A DNA stretch of 64,000 nucleotides from CAZCTC01 sp964501335 (GCA_964501335.1 CAZCTC010000020.1:51906-115905), one strand, 5' to 3'; positions 50,599 through 59,060 are shown, numbered from the stretch's first letter. Notes: generated from the letters alone by a model not told the origin. Program-made: numbers and translations.

Positions 50599-52362
50599 CT
50601 ATCGCCGCCGGAAGTAAGGTGCACAAAAGGTATTGAAACATCGAGCTATCGATAAATTTCCATTGGTCATATCGTAATAGCTGATCATAGGCAACCCATT
50701 CACCCCAATCGTCAGAGATGTATAGAAACCCACATCCCCCACATTGATGATAGAGCTATTTGACCCTACCATGCAATTTACATCCGAACAATGGAACGCT
50801 CTCAAAGCGGAATTAGTAATATCATAGTAACTGATCAAAGGCAACCCATCGGCTCCGATGGTCACGGAACTGTGCTGACCGACATCCCCGGCACTATACA
50901 ACGTAAAACTCGCCCCTACATTGCAAACAACATAGGAACAATAAGTTGCCTTTAAATCGCCATTGGTCACGTCGTAATAAGTGATGAGTCCGAAACCATC
51001 GTTGCCAATGGTCACCGAAGTATACCGGCCGACATCCCCGACACTATCCAACGTGTAAATCGCTGCCGTGGAACAATTATAATTATTGCAATGGGCCACT
51101 TTCAAGTTACCGTTGGTCACATCGTAATAGCTGATCAATCCATAGCCATCCACCCCGGTAGCTATGGAAGTATATTGGCCTACATTCCCGGTACTATCGA
51201 GCGTATAAGTCTGGACCGAAGAACAAGAAGAAATTGCACAATGCATCACTTTCAAATCACCATTGGTCACATCATAATAACTGATCAAAGGAAGTCCATC
51301 GCCTCCGATCGTTACTGAAGTATAGCGGCCGACATCCCCAACACTATCGGGAATGTAAATATAGACGTAACTGCACTCAAGATTTGAGCAATGGGCCACT
51401 TTCAAATTGCCGTTGGTCACATCGTAATAGCTGATCAACCCATATCCATCCGCACCGATAATGATCGAAGTATCTTGCCCTACATCCCCGCTACTATCCA
51501 CCGTATCCGTCAGCGGCATTGAGTTGCAATCAACATCCGAACAATGAGCTACTTTCAGATCCCCGTTCGTCGCATCATAATAGCTGATCAGTGGGAACCC
51601 GTCGAAGCCGATCGTCATCGAAGTATGCAGCCCTTCATCTCCGGTGCTGGGCACGGCACGAATAGTAGGAGCTCCAGGTTTTCTAGAACGGTCGAACACC
51701 ACATCAAGATGACAAATCACGGTACCGTTCCAATAAACAACCCGGATCGAACTGCCCTCCGCGCACCCTTCACTAATAGCCGTTTGATAAAAATATCCAT
51801 GCTGACCGTCCAACAAATCTGCCTCGCCGGCAACCGTAGCCGTCGTCGCCCAGCTCGCTGAAAAAGCAGTAGCCGCCGATATAGCCGCAGTGGCCGTTAA
51901 AGCCACGTTGGCTGTCGTCGCACTTCCGGCAGCAAGCGCATAGTGCGCATAGGGCGCAGCCGTAAGCGCTTGCCGCGCAAAAGTGGTGTAATCAAGATCC
52001 CTTCGACATTTCGAGGCAATCTCCAGCCAGCGTGCCGGCCCGGTGAAAACACTGGAACCGAAATCAAGTGGGGCAATAAAAAAGCCATCGCTGATCGGCA
52101 CGGTAGCAGTGACGGTTCGTCCCATTTGCAGCCCCCCTGTAGCCGCATCGTACAGCCGAAAGGATAAATCACAGATCTCCGAAACCGGCTCCCCATCCTT
52201 GAGCAGCTTGCCTTGATAAGTAAAGGCGGTATTGAATGGAGCATAGGCGGTTTCCGGCTCCGTCCCCGATTGCGGATCGGGAGCCTGCGCCAACCCGGGT
52301 ATCACAAAAACAGAAAACAAGACCAGAAACAAAATCCCACAAACGATAAGTTTGCCTCTCAT
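50599..52362 (-). CDS. Secreted seven-repeat (propeller-like) protein
   Basis: 587 aa from the ATG at 52362 (AGGAGG upstream). Signal peptide ~1-27 (VFVIPGLAQAP). An N-terminal domain (~45-240) resembles that found ahead of many surface repeat proteins (FTYQGKLLKDGEPV, TAAPYAHYALAAGSA, Ala/Thr-rich coil). Then seven repeats of about 50 aa follow (GDVGxxTSxxIGxDGxxLISYYDxTNGDLKVAHCSxxxC). Seven copies suggest a closed seven-bladed propeller, each blade with a Cys pair that could form a disulfide. Function unknown; likely binding. Confidence 0.82.
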   Translation of the reverse strand: MRGKLIVCGILFLVLFSVFVIPGLAQAPDPQSGTEPETAYAPFNTAFTYQGKLLKDGEPVSEICDLSFRLYDAATGGLQMGRTVTATVPISDGFFIAPLDFGSSVFTGPARWLEIASKCRRDLDYTTFARQALTAAPYAHYALAAGSATTANVALTATAAISAATAFSASWATTATVAGEADLLDGQHGYFYQTAISEGCAEGSSIRVVYWNGTVICHLDVVFDRSRKPGAPTIRAVPSTGDEGLHTSMTIGFDGFPLISYYDATNGDLKVAHCSDVDCNSMPLTDTVDSSGDVGQDTSIIIGADGYGLISYYDVTNGNLKVAHCSNLECSYVYIYIPDSVGDVGRYTSVTIGGDGLPLISYYDVTNGDLKVMHCAISSCSSVQTYTLDSTGNVGQYTSIATGVDGYGLISYYDVTNGNLKVAHCNNYNCSTAAIYTLDSVGDVGRYTSVTIGNDGFGLITYYDVTNGDLKATYCSYVVCNVGASFTLYSAGDVGQHSSVTIGADGLPLISYYDITNSALRAFHCSDVNCMVGSNSSIINVGDVGFYTSLTIGVNGLPMISYYDMTNGNLSIARCFNTFCAPYFRRR

Positions 52363-52427
52363 TTTTCCTCCTGGAAAATTAAAGGGATGTAATTGCGCGG
52401 CAGAAGAAAAGAAAAAGTTCATTACCC

Positions 52428-52727
52428 GTGAACCGCAGCGGTTCACAAAAAATAAAAAATTCTTCCCTGCCGACTCGTGCGGTACCTCCAGACCTGAGAA
52501 AAAAGGGAGAGGAATGATAGAAAATAATGAGGAATGATAACGAAGGCTGGAAGCCTTTCCCATGAACAAAATCCCAGAAAATAGAAAAATATCCTGGCAT
52601 TAACCTCCGATCTCCAAACCTGGGATTAAGGAAGCTGCCAAATGAAGAGGATGAATTTCAAAAAGTGGCAACTACAATTATACAGGGACTCAATTCCCTA
52701 GCAAGAATCGAATCCCTGTACTGCCAC
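52428..52727. repeat. Intergenic region with hairpin and long inverted repeat
   Basis: 52428-52446 is a small hairpin (GTGAACC / GGTTCAC). 52665-52727 is an interrupted inverted repeat: GTGGCA (52665-52670) and TACAGGGA (52681-52688) pair with TCCCTGTA (52713-52720) and TGCCAC (52722-52727). The remainder of 52363-52819 shows no convincing gene. Confidence 0.5.
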
Positions 52728-52819
52728 GAAAATAATTTCGCAAAAAATTTACAAAACCGGCTCAACCTCCCGCTATCCAACACAACGCGCAACCTGGAAG
52801 GATCATTACGTTTTACGTT

Positions 52820-53047
52820 TTACGTTTTACGCTTCCCCTCCCCGTTCTTCCAGCTCCCGTTCTTCCACTTCCCATTCCTGCGATCTTCCATCTTCTCCTG
52901 CCGGCGCTCTTCCCATAATTCCAGATCGTCCAGCTTCCACGCCTCCAGCTCTTCTACTTCATCCAGCTCTTCCACATCTTCCGGCTTCACCCCCCGCCCC
53001 ACCGACCACCGTTTCCGTCCCTTTGACCCATCCGGTCGCGTTCTCAT
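52820..53047 (-). CDS. Small highly charged ORF coupled to the ABC exporter
   Basis: 75 aa. The ATG overlaps the ABC stop (ATGA) and GGGAGGAG lies five bases upstream, so translation is plausible. The product is Lys/Arg-rich at both ends with an acidic helix in the middle (EDVEELDEVEELEAWKLDDL). The nucleotide sequence is a CTTCC-type low-complexity run on the plus strand and the stop lies in a CGTTTTA-type tandem repeat (52806-52831), so it may simply be a repeat that is open by chance. Confidence 0.4.
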   Translation of the reverse strand: MRTRPDGSKGRKRWSVGRGVKPEDVEELDEVEELEAWKLDDLELWEERRQEKMEDRRNGKWKNGSWKNGEGKRKT

Positions 53048-54789
53048 TCCGCTCCTCCCTCTGAATCGGCATCCCACAGCTTTCTGAATTCCGGCGAAGT
53101 GATCAATAATTCCTCCGGAGTCCCCTGCGCGACCACCCGCCCCGCCTCCAACACCAGCACCTCTGTCGCTCGCCGTAACGCCGCCCGCCGATGGGACACC
53201 ACCAGACAGGTCGCCTCCGGTCGCGCCGCCAGCCGCTCCCACAATAACTGCTCCGTCTCCACATCCAGCGCACTGGAGAGATCATCAAAGACCAACAACT
53301 CCGGCTCCTGCGCCAACATCCGCGCCGCCGCCGTCCGCTGCACCTGCCCGCCGGAGAGACGCACACCCCGCGGCCCCACCACCGTCTCCACCCCCTGCGG
53401 CATCTGAGCCAGATCCGGCTCCATCACCGCCGTAAACAAGGCCTCCTGCAATCGCACCTCATTCACCTCACCCAACATAATGTTCTCCCGCAACGTCTCA
53501 CTAAAAAGCCGCGGTAACTGTGGCGTATACGCCGACCGCGGCGGTATGAAAAAGTCAGCCGGCGCAGCCACCGGCTCGCCGTTCCAACGGATCTCCCCGG
53601 CCTGTGCCGGCAACAGGCCCAACAAGACCCGCAACAAGGTCGTCTTCCCCGAGCCGACCCGCCCGGTGATCACGACAAAGCTGCCCCGGGACGCCGTCAG
53701 CGATATATCGTCAATGCCCCGTTCCGAGTCTGGATAGTGATAGCTCAATCCCCGAACCTTCAAGGATTGCAGCGGCGCGGCACCAACTGATGCGGGTTCA
53801 TCTACCTCGATCAGCCGCCATTCCTCGCCATTGACCAGCTCCGCCATCCGCTGGATCGAAATGCCCTGCGTCTTATAATCGCCGATGAAAATCCCGAACG
53901 ACGGCAGCGCCGACATAAACGTCAGGTAATAGGCAAACAACGCAAAATCTCCCACGGTAAAATTGCCCCCGCGCATCGCCTGACCCGCCAGTAACAACGT
54001 CACGCCCACGCCCAGTTCCATCGTATGGGTAAAGATTGAATTCGTCAGCTCCTGCATCAGCCGCCACCGCAACACCACCCGCCGCCGTTGATCGCTCAAT
54101 GCGCCCAGATGGGCCGCCACCCCGGCCTCCGCCCCCGCCACCTGGATCGCCTGGACAGCACCCAACACCTCGCCCAGGAATCCCGAAACTTCCTCAGCCG
54201 CCGTCAGGCTCTGCCGATAATAATCCAACATTTTCGACCAGACGACCTGCGCCACCAGCACCACCACCAGCAGCGGCACAAAGACTCCCGCCGTAATCGC
54301 CGGATTGATCCGCGCCATGATGGCCAGCGCCGCCAGCACAAACCCGCCGTCTCCCACCACCTCCGGCAGCCAGAGCGGAAAGTCACAGACCTCCGCCGTA
54401 TCATAATCAAACCGGTTCAACGCTTCACCGGTCCCGACCGTCGGCGGCAACGCCCCCGGCCGCCGCAAAATTCCCGCCAGGAGATTGCCCCGCAACCAGC
54501 CCATCCCCCGATACCGGAAATTCACATCGCCCCAGGCCGATCCCCAATCCGAAAGCGCCCGGGCCAACTCCACCCCCACAAAAAGGGCCACCAGCCCCCA
54601 GACATCGGGAGCGGCATTTCCACCGCTCCCGAGCCGGTTGAAAATCACCTGTTCGATCAACCCTGGAATCAAAGGCAACCACTTAAATCCCAATCGTCCC
54701 ACAAAGTACAACAGATAGGGCCAGGGAGCCTGCCGGATCAATGCTGCCGACAACCTCCAACTGGAAAGTTTTCTCGTCGCTTGCATCAT
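53044..54789 (-). CDS. ABC exporter half (degenerate Walker B), partner of 54786-56603
   Basis: 581 aa, six-helix TMD then NBD. Walker A GRVGSGKTT (~376), signature LSGGQVQRTAAARML, but Walker B is LLVFDDLSSALD, where Asp replaces the catalytic Glu. It carries the canonical signature with a degenerate Walker B; its partner has the reverse, so the pair is an asymmetric heterodimer with one active ATP site. Possible cargo: lipid, drug or peptide. ATGA overlap with its partner. Confidence 0.88.
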   Translation of the reverse strand: MMQATRKLSSWRLSAALIRQAPWPYLLYFVGRLGFKWLPLIPGLIEQVIFNRLGSGGNAAPDVWGLVALFVGVELARALSDWGSAWGDVNFRYRGMGWLRGNLLAGILRRPGALPPTVGTGEALNRFDYDTAEVCDFPLWLPEVVGDGGFVLAALAIMARINPAITAGVFVPLLVVVLVAQVVWSKMLDYYRQSLTAAEEVSGFLGEVLGAVQAIQVAGAEAGVAAHLGALSDQRRRVVLRWRLMQELTNSIFTHTMELGVGVTLLLAGQAMRGGNFTVGDFALFAYYLTFMSALPSFGIFIGDYKTQGISIQRMAELVNGEEWRLIEVDEPASVGAAPLQSLKVRGLSYHYPDSERGIDDISLTASRGSFVVITGRVGSGKTTLLRVLLGLLPAQAGEIRWNGEPVAAPADFFIPPRSAYTPQLPRLFSETLRENIMLGEVNEVRLQEALFTAVMEPDLAQMPQGVETVVGPRGVRLSGGQVQRTAAARMLAQEPELLVFDDLSSALDVETEQLLWERLAARPEATCLVVSHRRAALRRATEVLVLEAGRVVAQGTPEELLITSPEFRKLWDADSEGGAE

Positions 54790-56603
54790 GCCAGCACCTC
54801 CTCCAACCCGGTCTGAAGCAACCGGGCAAAACGGGATTGCGAATCGCCCGCCAGAGCTACCCGCGGACCGTATTCCACAGCTCGCCCGCCGTCCAGGATC
54901 AAAATGTCGTCGGCCCGCCGGACTGTCGCCAGCCGGTGCGCAATGATCAATCCGGTGCGCCCCACCAGCAACCGATCCACCGCCCGCTCCAGCAACTGCT
55001 CTGTCGCGGGATCCAGATGGGCCGACGCCTCATCCAGAATCACCACTCCCGGATCCTTGAGAAAAACCCGGGCAAAAGCCAGCAACTGAGCCTGCCCGGC
55101 CGAGACACCGATCCCGCCGGCCCCCAGGAAGGTATTCAATCCTTCTTTTAAAGTGCGATACCAGGGCATCAACCCCAGCCATTCAAAAGTCTCCAGGATC
55201 TGCGCATCGCAGACTGCCGGATCGAAGAAGGCCACATTGTCCCGCAATGTCGCCCGGAACAACTGCACCTCCTGAGTAACCATTCCCACGCGCCGCCGCA
55301 CATCCGCGCGCGGCACCGTCCCCAACGGCACCCCCGCCAGCCGGATCTCCCCGGCCGTCGGTTCGTAAAGCCGGAAGAGCAGCCGGGTCAGCGTCGTCTT
55401 ACCGCTTCCCGTCCGCCCCAACACCCCCAGCACCCGCCCGGCCTCCAGCTGGAAACAGAGATCGCGCAACGCGAAATCCCGTTCCCCGGCACCGTTGCCG
55501 CCGGCCGGCGCCTCATCCCGATACTCAAAGGTAACCCCCTTGAATTCCACCTCCAACTCCCCCTGCGGCAGCCCGGCCGGCTTCTCCGGCTCGCGCACCG
55601 CGGCCGCACGCGCCAGCAGCCCCTGCACCCGGCCCACGCTCGCCAACGCCTGCTGAAAATCTCCGGCCTGCCGGCGGATCTCCTGCAACGGGCCCTCGAG
55701 TGTGGCAATGTAGTAAAGCAGCACATAGGCCGTCCCCAACGTCGCCTTCCCATTCAGATAGAGATAGACTCCCAGGCCCAGCCCCAATCCATATCCCAAC
55801 GCATACAACCCATAGGTCACTGTATAATTGAGCGCCTTCGCCATATGCGCCGGCCGATAAAGCCGCAACAACGTCGCATTCAATTCAGCAAAACGCGCCC
55901 GCACCTGCCCCACCGCCCCATTGGCCCGGATATCCTCCGTCCCGGTCAACCGCTCTTCCAGAAAACCCATCAGGTCGGCTTCGATCTGCCGGTAAGCCGC
56001 CCACTTGCGCACGCCGGTCTTCAACAGACCGCTCAGCACCAGCAACGTTACCCCCGCATAAAGGGTCATCCCGGCCCCGATCCAGAAATTCTCCCGAAAC
56101 AAAAAGAACAAAATTCCCACAATCAGGACCAGATTTCCCAACACCCGCACCGTCAACTGGGAGAAGAAATTCGCCAGGGCATTCACATCCCCGTCCAACC
56201 GCTCGATCAGCTCACCCGGCGTATGCCGCTTGTGAAAGGCCATCTCCATCTGGAGCGTATGACGGACCAGATCCTCTCGCAGTTGATTGGTGGAGCGCCA
56301 TCCCAGATCCTCGCCCACCCAGGTCACCGCAGCCGCCAGCACCTGCTGCAACAACGCAAAGGCCAGAAAGATCCCCGCCGCCTGAAAAAGCGCCGAATCG
56401 GAAGCTCCCGCCCGGGCCGCATCCAGAAAATAGCGCAGGATCTGGGGATTGGCCAGTTGCAGGCCAATCCCCACCAGCAACAACCCCGTCAAAAGGACCA
56501 TCCGTCGCCCATACGGCCGCAGATAGTGCCCCAATAACTGTATCGTCCCCTGAGTAGAGGTCGTTTCCCTGATCTCTAAGTCAATCACTCCATCCATGTT
56601 CAC
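54786..56603 (-). CDS. ABC exporter half (canonical Walker B), partner of 53044-54789
   Basis: 605 aa, TMD ~30-320 and NBD ~350-600. Walker A GRTGSGKTT (~395), signature variant VSAGQAQLLAFARV, intact Walker B VVILDEASAHLD. The GTG start overlaps the rsgA stop (GTGA); an ATG two codons downstream is an alternative. It forms an obvious heterodimer with the next gene. Position after rsgA and the 28-codon minigene suggests one regulated transcript. Confidence 0.88.
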   Translation of the reverse strand: MNMDGVIDLEIRETTSTQGTIQLLGHYLRPYGRRMVLLTGLLLVGIGLQLANPQILRYFLDAARAGASDSALFQAAGIFLAFALLQQVLAAAVTWVGEDLGWRSTNQLREDLVRHTLQMEMAFHKRHTPGELIERLDGDVNALANFFSQLTVRVLGNLVLIVGILFFLFRENFWIGAGMTLYAGVTLLVLSGLLKTGVRKWAAYRQIEADLMGFLEERLTGTEDIRANGAVGQVRARFAELNATLLRLYRPAHMAKALNYTVTYGLYALGYGLGLGLGVYLYLNGKATLGTAYVLLYYIATLEGPLQEIRRQAGDFQQALASVGRVQGLLARAAAVREPEKPAGLPQGELEVEFKGVTFEYRDEAPAGGNGAGERDFALRDLCFQLEAGRVLGVLGRTGSGKTTLTRLLFRLYEPTAGEIRLAGVPLGTVPRADVRRRVGMVTQEVQLFRATLRDNVAFFDPAVCDAQILETFEWLGLMPWYRTLKEGLNTFLGAGGIGVSAGQAQLLAFARVFLKDPGVVILDEASAHLDPATEQLLERAVDRLLVGRTGLIIAHRLATVRRADDILILDGGRAVEYGPRVALAGDSQSRFARLLQTGLEEVLA

Positions 56604-57592
56604 CCCACTTCAGAGAGCAGCCGCAGATAGCTCTGCCACCTCCGTTCGGCAATGGCCCCACTTTCAACCGCCGCACAGACCGCGCAGCCCGGTTCCTGGT
56701 CATGCCGACAACCCGCGCCGAACTTACAACGCCCCAGATAGGGCCGCATTTCCACAAAAGCCTCCGCCAGATCGAAATCGTCGGGCAGCTTCAGACCGAA
56801 CTCCCGCATCCCGGGCGTATCGACCACCTGCCCCCCGAAATCCAGCGTGAACATCTCTAACGCCGTCGTCGTATGCCGCCCTTTGCCGGTCGTCTGGCTG
56901 ACCGCATTGACCCGCAGCCCCAATCCCGGCTGGATTGCATTGAGCAGCGAGCTTTTGCCCACCCCTGACTTGCCCACAAAGGCTGATACCCGGCCACGGA
57001 GTGCCTCTCGCAAGGCATCCAGGCCCAGGCCCGAGGCCGAGCTTGTCCCCAGCACCCGATAACCAATCCGTTCATAGTCGTGCACCTCGTTGGGTAGCTC
57101 ATCACACAGATCCGTCTTGGTCAGACAGATCAGAGCGGGCACCCCCGCCCCTTCCGCCGCCGCCAGATACCGATCCAACAAATTCCACACCGGCGCCGGT
57201 TGCGCCGCGGCCATCACCGCCACCACCAGATCGACATTGGAAACGATCACCTGCTCCAATTGCTTGGGCCCGGCCGCCGGACGGACCAGCGCATTGCGCC
57301 GCGGCTGGACTGCCGTAATCACCCCCGTCCCATCCCCCGCCGGCGTGAAATCCACATAATCTCCTACCGCAATAGGATCGACCACATCGATCTCCTGCAC
57401 CTCGATCACCCGCTTGCCGCGCCGCCGGGGATCGGTCGGCGCCGCAATAGGATAAACCAGCTGTTTCCGCAACCGGTTGGAGATCGAACAGGTAATTTCG
57501 CCGCCGGCCGCCCGCACAAAATAAGTGCCTTGAGATTTTTTAAAGACCAGACCCGAAGGTTCTGACATAAAATTAAAGCCAAAAGAAGACAT
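56600..57592 (-). CDS. rsgA: Ribosome small-subunit-dependent GTPase A
   Basis: 330 aa. OB-fold N terminus, circularly permuted GTPase with G4 (TKTD, ~161), G1 (GKSGVGKSS, ~208) and G3 (DTPG, ~257), and a C-terminal zinc site (GRCKFGAGCRHDQEPGC). RsgA assists late 30S maturation. An ATG at codon 9 is an alternative start. AAAAGGA precedes the first ATG. It begins 29 nt after two tandem terminators, with no promoter I can see between, so its expression depends on read-through from the minigene. Confidence 0.95.
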   Translation of the reverse strand: MSSFGFNFMSEPSGLVFKKSQGTYFVRAAGGEITCSISNRLRKQLVYPIAAPTDPRRRGKRVIEVQEIDVVDPIAVGDYVDFTPAGDGTGVITAVQPRRNALVRPAAGPKQLEQVIVSNVDLVVAVMAAAQPAPVWNLLDRYLAAAEGAGVPALICLTKTDLCDELPNEVHDYERIGYRVLGTSSASGLGLDALREALRGRVSAFVGKSGVGKSSLLNAIQPGLGLRVNAVSQTTGKGRHTTTALEMFTLDFGGQVVDTPGMREFGLKLPDDFDLAEAFVEMRPYLGRCKFGAGCRHDQEPGCAVCAAVESGAIAERRWQSYLRLLSEVG

Positions 57593-57621
57593 TTCTGATT
57601 CCTTTTTTGATTTTTAGAGAT

Positions 57622-57698
57622 AAAAAATAGCCACGGAGCCGTCCCGCCCCGTGGCCGAAATAAAAAACGGCCACGGGCATTGATTACGCCCGTGGCCG
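57622..57698 (-). terminator. Tandem terminators with alternative pairing, attenuator-like
   Basis: On the minus strand, segment 1 (57688-57698) pairs with segment 2 (57668-57678) as an 11-bp stem followed by six T: terminator A. Segment 3 (57641-57657) pairs with segment 4 (57630-57636), also followed by a T run: terminator B. Segment 2 (GCCCGTGGCCG) can instead pair with segment 3 (CGGCCACGGGGC) over about ten base pairs, which would break both terminators. Segment 1 begins 23 nt after the minigene stop. Confidence 0.7.
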
Positions 57699-57720
57699 CT
57701 AGAGGTTTATACCGAAAAGG

Positions 57721-57807
57721 TTAGCTGAAGCGGACAGGCGCACTTTGAACCGGCAGGTTCATGCCGAAGACAACATAACTGGATCGTTCCAAGGACGCGG
57801 TTGTCAT
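57721..57807 (-). CDS. 28-codon minigene with own promoter, strong RBS and terminators
   Basis: 28 aa, starting MTTASLERSS and ending SAPVRFS, with a second Met at codon 16. AAAGGAGAGG lies six bases upstream of the ATG. A promoter sits at 57850-57877 and two terminators follow within 25-100 nt. I do not recognise the peptide; it has no Cys, no hydrophobic helix and no run of one amino acid. Options: leader peptide of an attenuator for rsgA and the ABC pair; precursor of a modified or exported peptide (an ABC exporter is downstream); or an unrelated small protein. Coding is supported by the signals only. Confidence 0.6.
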   Translation of the reverse strand: MTTASLERSSYVVFGMNLPVQSAPVRFS

Positions 57808-57849
57808 AGTACGCCTCTCCTTTCATAGATTTCCTGTAAGGATGCCGAA

Positions 57850-57877
57850 ATCCTAACACAACTTCCAAAATAGTCAA
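57850..57877 (-). promoter_or_regulatory. Promoter of the minigene (and, by read-through, rsgA)
   Basis: Minus-strand TTGACT (57872-57877), 16-nt spacer, TAGGAT (57850-57855). Predicted start near 57843, leader of about 35 nt. Confidence 0.6.
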
Positions 57878-57879
57878 AT

Positions 57880-58257
57880 ACGACCCCTTCCCCCCATCCC
57901 GCGCATCGTCTCACACCGGACAAAAAAACAACCTGTGCGGTTAGTCTGGAAAAAAAGCCCATATTTTCGGCGGCTTTCTGAAGCCGCCGAAAATATAAAT
58001 AAAGAAACTCCCCCCCCCATCCCGCGCGTCGTCTCACACCGGACAAAAGCCTCTTGCGGGACGCTAAAAACCAACCAGTGCAATGAGCCCTGAAAAACGA
58101 GTGAAAAAACTGTATTTGGGCGGGCTTTCTGAAGCCCGCCCAAATACAAATAAAAAACTCCCTCCCCCCATCCCGCGCGTCGTCTCCCACCGGACAAAAA
58201 CCTCTTGCGGGACGCTAAAACATGATTTCGCGCGCCTGAGAAGGCGCGCGAAATCAT
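57880..58257 (+). repeat. Tandem array of dispersed elements (about 2.5 copies, three hairpins)
   Basis: Body 57882-57928; left end AACCTGTGCGGTTAG (57930); hairpin 57961-57976 / 57981-57996 (CGGCGGCTT); body to 58066; left end ACCAGTGCAATGAGCCC (58074); hairpin 58112-58127 / 58132-58147 (GGGCGGGCTT); body to 58216; hairpin 58222-58237 / 58242-58257 (CGCGCGCCT). All three stems are perfect 16-bp yet different. This array plus the minigene unit fills 57593-58280. Confidence 0.85.
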
Positions 58258-58280
58258 AAATAAACCTCGGAAATGTCGAT

Positions 58281-58727
58281 CTATTCTTCCGATTCAGATT
58301 GCAAAGCCAGAATCAACTTCTCCGTCAACGCCGAAAGCGACTGCAATTCATCCGGCGTAAGCGCATCAAACCGATGCGCCAGCGGCGTCTCATGAGCCGT
58401 ACGCGCCGCCGCCAACGTCTCCCGCCCCGCCTCCGTCAAAGTCACAAAAACCATCCGCCGATCTTTCGTATCGCGCGTCAGCTGCACCAACCCCTGCAAT
58501 TCCAGACGTTGCACAAGGCGAGTGGCATTGCTGGGAGTGCAATGAAGACGTTCGGCCAGATCCCCAAGCGTAAGACCGGGTTCAGTGCTGTCGATAGGTA
58601 GTTGCAAAAGCAAGTGATACTGGGACGAGGAAATCTCGGCAACGCTGAGATTGCGCCGATCTTCATCATTCATCAGCATATAAATCTGCTGTAATCGTTG
58701 ATAGAGTTGCATTACTTCATCTGTCAT
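58281..58727 (-). CDS. MarR-family transcriptional regulator
   Basis: 148 aa from the ATG at 58727 (AAGGG nine bases upstream). Winged helix with SSSQYHLLLQLP, LTLGDLAERLHCTPSNATRLV, RLELQGLVQLTRDTKDRRMV and FVTLTEAGRETL. Dimerisation helices at both ends. It probably represses its own promoter (palindrome overlapping the -10) and senses a small ligand. Neighbours give no ligand clue. An upstream in-frame ATG at 58778 lies inside the promoter and is unlikely. Confidence 0.9.
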   Translation of the reverse strand: MTDEVMQLYQRLQQIYMLMNDEDRRNLSVAEISSSQYHLLLQLPIDSTEPGLTLGDLAERLHCTPSNATRLVQRLELQGLVQLTRDTKDRRMVFVTLTEAGRETLAAARTAHETPLAHRFDALTPDELQSLSALTEKLILALQSESEE

Positions 58728-58771
58728 GGTATTACCCTTACTAAGCAATCGGTTGGCAGCCGACTGGTATC

Positions 58772-58804
58772 GTAGCATGCTACCACTTTTTACGCTTGCG
58801 TCAA
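58772..58804 (-). promoter_or_regulatory. MarR promoter with overlapping palindromic operator
   Basis: Minus-strand TTGACG (58799-58804), 16-nt spacer, TAGCAT (58777-58782). The perfect 12-bp palindrome GTAGCATGCTAC (58772-58783), extended by TGGTA/TACCA flanks, covers the -10: the classic place for autorepression. Confidence 0.65.
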
Positions 58805-58904
58805 GCTCTGCGAAAGTTTGACCTGTACAGTTAACTCAAAAAAGTAAAAAACGCCGCACCCCATAATTCACTCAGCTTGTACCGCAAAGATGCCGGGGAC
58901 GCAG

Positions 58905-59025
58905 AAAAAAATCCCATGTTTTCGCAGGCTTTCTGAAGCCCGCGAAAACATAAACAAAAAACTTTCTCTCCCCGTCCAGCGCGTCGTATCCCACCAGAAA
59001 AAAACATTTGCGGGACGCTAAAAAT
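58905..59025 (+). repeat. Dispersed hairpin element upstream of the LuxR-type gene
   Basis: Hairpin 58916-58931 / 58936-58951 (one A-C mismatch, loop TCTG), then the body ACTTTCTCTCCCCGTCCAGC, GCGTCGTA, TTGCGGGACGCT. A possible left end GACCTGTACAGTTAA is at 58820-58834. It ends eight bases before the -35 of the next promoter. Confidence 0.75.
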
Positions 59026-59032
59026 ATCCAGG

Positions 59033-59060
59033 TTGACATCTCCTCACCTCCCACTATACT
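59033..59060 (+). promoter_or_regulatory. Promoter of the LuxR/MalT-like gene
   Basis: Perfect TTGACA (59033-59038), 16-nt spacer, TATACT (59055-59060). Expected start near 59067 and leader of about 44 nt to ATG 59111. Confidence 0.75.

Noticed and set aside
52660..52730. tRNA-like sequence (TCGAATCCC near a GTGGCA/TGCCAC stem)
   Set aside because: No proper T-arm or anticodon arm can be folded and the length is wrong.
57880..58257. CRISPR-like array
   Set aside because: Only about 2.5 long units with internal hairpins and no regular short repeats or unique spacers; no cas genes.
57804..58257. Minus-strand frames over the element array upstream of the minigene
   Set aside because: They translate repeat elements, giving the same Arg/Phe-rich peptide seen at every copy.
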